In this document: piece by piece, positions 13,662-14,720 of the stretch | Position numbering within the stretch: the stretch's first letter is position 1 | How the letters are laid out: each line of letters begins with the position of its first letter | Assembly (NCBI GenBank): GCA_947626485.1 | Contig: CANQSG010000034.1 | Coordinates: forward strand, 1 to 14,720 | DNA length: 14,720 nucleotides | From: an uncultured Clostridia bacterium | GTDB taxonomy: Bacteria; Bacillota; Clostridia; Oscillospirales; Acutalibacteraceae | Direction: 5' to 3' | Program-made: the position numbers and the translations under genes | The notes under the pieces: model-generated | What the model was told of the DNA's origin: nothing | Databases searched by the model: none | What the model saw: only the letters and a program-made list of their open reading frames with translations

Positions 13662-14519
13662 TCAGTCGTCGCGCTCGTCCGCCGCGCGCTGGGCGGCCGC
13701 GTATTCGGTCGGGGTCATGCCGTAATGGCGCTTGAAGCAGCGGGAAAAATAGTTCTGGTCGGAAAAGCCGCAGGAAAGCGCGACGCGGTGCAACGGCTCC
13801 TCGCCGCGCCGCAGCCGTTCGCAGGCGGCTTCGAGCCGGACGACGCGCAGGTAGGTCATGGGCGGCAGGCCGAGCAGCGCCTTGAAGCGGCGGGAAAAAT
13901 ACGCCTCGACGTAGCCGAAGCGCGCGCTCAGCGACGCCGTCGTCAGAGGCTCGGCGTAGTGGGCGGCGATGTAATCGGTCACCTCGGAAAACCTGCCGGT
14001 CTCGACCGGCTGATCCTCGGCGAGGTGGGCGGCGCAGAGCCGGCCGAGCAGCAGATACACAAGCCCGGTCTCGGTCAGCTCGTCGCCGGGCTGCCGCCGT
14101 TTTCGCAGGGCGGAAAGTTCCCGGCAGGCGCGGGCGATGGCGCGATCTGTTACGATCGGGCGAAAGCGCTTGCGGGCGGCGGCGATGGCGTCGAGCGTTT
14201 CGCAGATTTTGGGGTTTTCGCTGCGCAGCGCCGCGACGTCGAACATATACACCGAATAGGTAGCGCCGGATTCGAGCGCGACGGCGGTGTGCGGCCGGGT
14301 CGGGCCGATGACGACGACGTCCCCCGCCGCGGCGACGACGGTCTCCTCCCCGACCTGCACCCGAATGCTTCCCTTGTGCAGCAAAAGCAATTCCATGCGG
14401 TCGTGCCAATGCAAGACAAAGCAGAGGCGGCCGGGCGGAAACCTCTGATTTTCGTAGATGATGACGGTTCTGCCGCCGTAAAGCACCGGCGTGAGCTCTT
14501 TTAAGGCGTCGAGGTGCAA
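13662..14519 (-). CDS. AraC-family transcriptional regulator (TTG start)
   Basis: A 285-aa activator/repressor with an N-terminal cupin sensor (about 28-95; LHWHDRMELLLLHKG at 36-50 and RPHTAV at 75-80) and a C-terminal double helix-turn-helix. HTH1 is LTTASLSARFGYVEAYFSRRFK (192-213, given by its ends LTTASL and SRRFK), HTH2 is LHRVALSCGFSDQNYFSRCFK with the family tail GMTPTEY (267-273). The start is taken as TTG at 14517-14519, because GGAGGGG lies 4-8 nt upstream; another TTG at 14579 would add 20 residues covering that ribosome site and the putative operator. It is divergent from a probable sugar-isomerase gene, which is its most likely target. A sugar or sugar-phosphate ligand is inference. 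Confidence 0.9.
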   Translation of the reverse strand: MHLDALKELTPVLYGGRTVIIYENQRFPPGRLCFVLHWHDRMELLLLHKGSIRVQVGEETVVAAAGDVVVIGPTRPHTAVALESGATYSVYMFDVAALRSENPKICETLDAIAAARKRFRPIVTDRAIARACRELSALRKRRQPGDELTETGLVYLLLGRLCAAHLAEDQPVETGRFSEVTDYIAAHYAEPLTTASLSARFGYVEAYFSRRFKALLGLPPMTYLRVVRLEAACERLRRGEEPLHRVALSCGFSDQNYFSRCFKRHYGMTPTEYAAAQRAADERDD

Positions 14520-14552
14520 GGATTCCCCTCCCCTTCCCGGCTTTGCCGAACA

Positions 14553-14584
14553 GGTCAAAATTATGCTAAGCGAAGTCAAAATAA
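14553..14584. promoter_or_regulatory. candidate AraC operator, direct repeats 21 bp apart
   Basis: GGTCAAAATTA (14553-14563) and AGTCAAAATAA (14574-14584) share GTCAAAAT with a centre-to-centre distance of exactly 21 bp, two helical turns. AraC-family proteins commonly bind such same-orientation half-sites on one DNA face. The downstream repeat ends 4 bp before the -35 box of the plus-strand gene, a normal position for activation, and the pair also covers the region just upstream of the regulator's own start. Confidence 0.65.
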
Positions 14585-14588
14585 CGAC

Positions 14589-14617
14589 TTAACACGCGAT
14601 TGCTTTTATTGTATCTT
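14589..14617 (+). promoter_or_regulatory. candidate promoter of the right-edge gene
   Basis: TTAACA (14589-14594), a 17-bp spacer and TATCTT (14612-14617). Its imperfect boxes fit a promoter needing an activator, and the 21-bp repeats abut the -35 box. Confidence 0.5.
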
Positions 14618-14654
14618 AAAAGCAGAAAAAATGCAAGTGCGAAAGGATGATTGT

Positions 14655-14720
14655 ATGAAAATCGGTGTATGTTTTGACCTGTCGCCCGTCGAGAGTGCGG
14701 CCGAACGGCTCGACCTGCTG
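14655..14720 (+). CDS. start of a probable sugar-phosphate isomerase/epimerase (TIM barrel), partial
   Basis: Only 22 codons are visible, reading MKIGVCFDL then SPVESAAERLDLL, cut by the window edge. The opening strand MKIGVCFD followed by a helix with AAERLDLL is typical of xylose-isomerase-like TIM barrel proteins, but so short a stretch cannot settle the family. AAAGGA lies 8 nt upstream of the ATG. Divergence from an AraC regulator and the repeats in between support a catabolic, inducible gene. Confidence 0.6.
   Translation, partial: MKIGVCFDLSPVESAAERLDLL

Noticed and set aside
13644..13664. A terminator after the AraC gene (CCGG repeats around 13644-13661)
   Set aside because: Only four outer base pairs form around a mismatched core and no U run follows.
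13582..14409. An upstream extension of the foldase lipoprotein frame to 14409
   Set aside because: It overlaps the AraC gene antiframe and would bury the signal peptide and lipobox internally.
1..14720. CRISPR arrays, tRNA/rRNA genes, insertion sequences, phage or defence genes
   Set aside because: No regularly spaced repeats, cloverleaf sequences, transposase motifs or inverted-repeat ends were found by reading both strands.

Overview
The window looks like a GC-rich chromosome segment of an anaerobic Gram-positive bacterium, probably an uncultured gut Clostridia (Oscillospirales/Ruminococcaceae-like). Reasons: the infC-rpmI-rplT-SpoU methyltransferase-dprA order, strong GGAGG ribosome sites, AT-rich near-consensus sigma-A promoters standing out of GC-rich DNA, a classical lipobox lipoprotein, fused ABC ATPase/FtsX permeases, and several cytoplasmic carbohydrate-related proteins. 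The lineage is inference; no rRNA gene is present. I see no tRNA, CRISPR array, insertion sequence or phage gene.

Layout. (1) 1-2760, minus strand: a translation operon infC (AUU start) - rpmI - rplT - SpoU/TrmH-family rRNA methyltransferase - dprA (cut by the window edge). It is led by a perfect TTGACA-17-TATAAT promoter and a ~150 nt structured leader with a strong intrinsic terminator, i.e. an L20-type attenuator. (2) 2762-4625, minus: a two-gene unit of a calcineurin-like metallophosphoesterase and a GH43-like five-bladed beta-propeller protein broken by an apparent one-base deletion. (3) 4698-7093, minus: serC-serA, two steps of serine synthesis, with a consensus promoter and a good terminator. 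(4) 7255-10004, plus, divergent from serC: a single-gene ABC transporter with ATPase and FtsX-type permease on one chain. (5) 10031-11913, plus: a monocistronic cytoplasmic sialidase-like (BNR/Asp-box) propeller protein with its own promoter and a terminator shared with the convergent unit. (6) 11918-13643, minus: an FKBP/trigger-factor-like lipoprotein foldase followed 2 nt later by an Sfp-type phosphopantetheinyl transferase. (7) 13662-14720: an AraC-family regulator (minus, TTG start) divergent from the first 22 codons of a gene that resembles a sugar-phosphate isomerase/epimerase; between them lies a 21-bp-spaced direct repeat that looks like the regulator's operator.

How the parts relate. 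The left operon is housekeeping, with expression probably tuned by L20 feedback on the leader and by IF3 through its AUU start. Serine synthesis is a simple two-gene operon. The remaining genes (GH43-like protein, phosphoesterase, sialidase-like protein, AraC plus putative sugar isomerase) suggest handling of imported glycans, but they sit in separate transcripts and no common substrate can be read from the sequence. I found no clear new defence or mobile system; the most informative signals are regulatory: the infC leader and start codon, and the AraC operator. The very long antisense ORFs over serCA and the transporter are shadows of GC-rich coding DNA.
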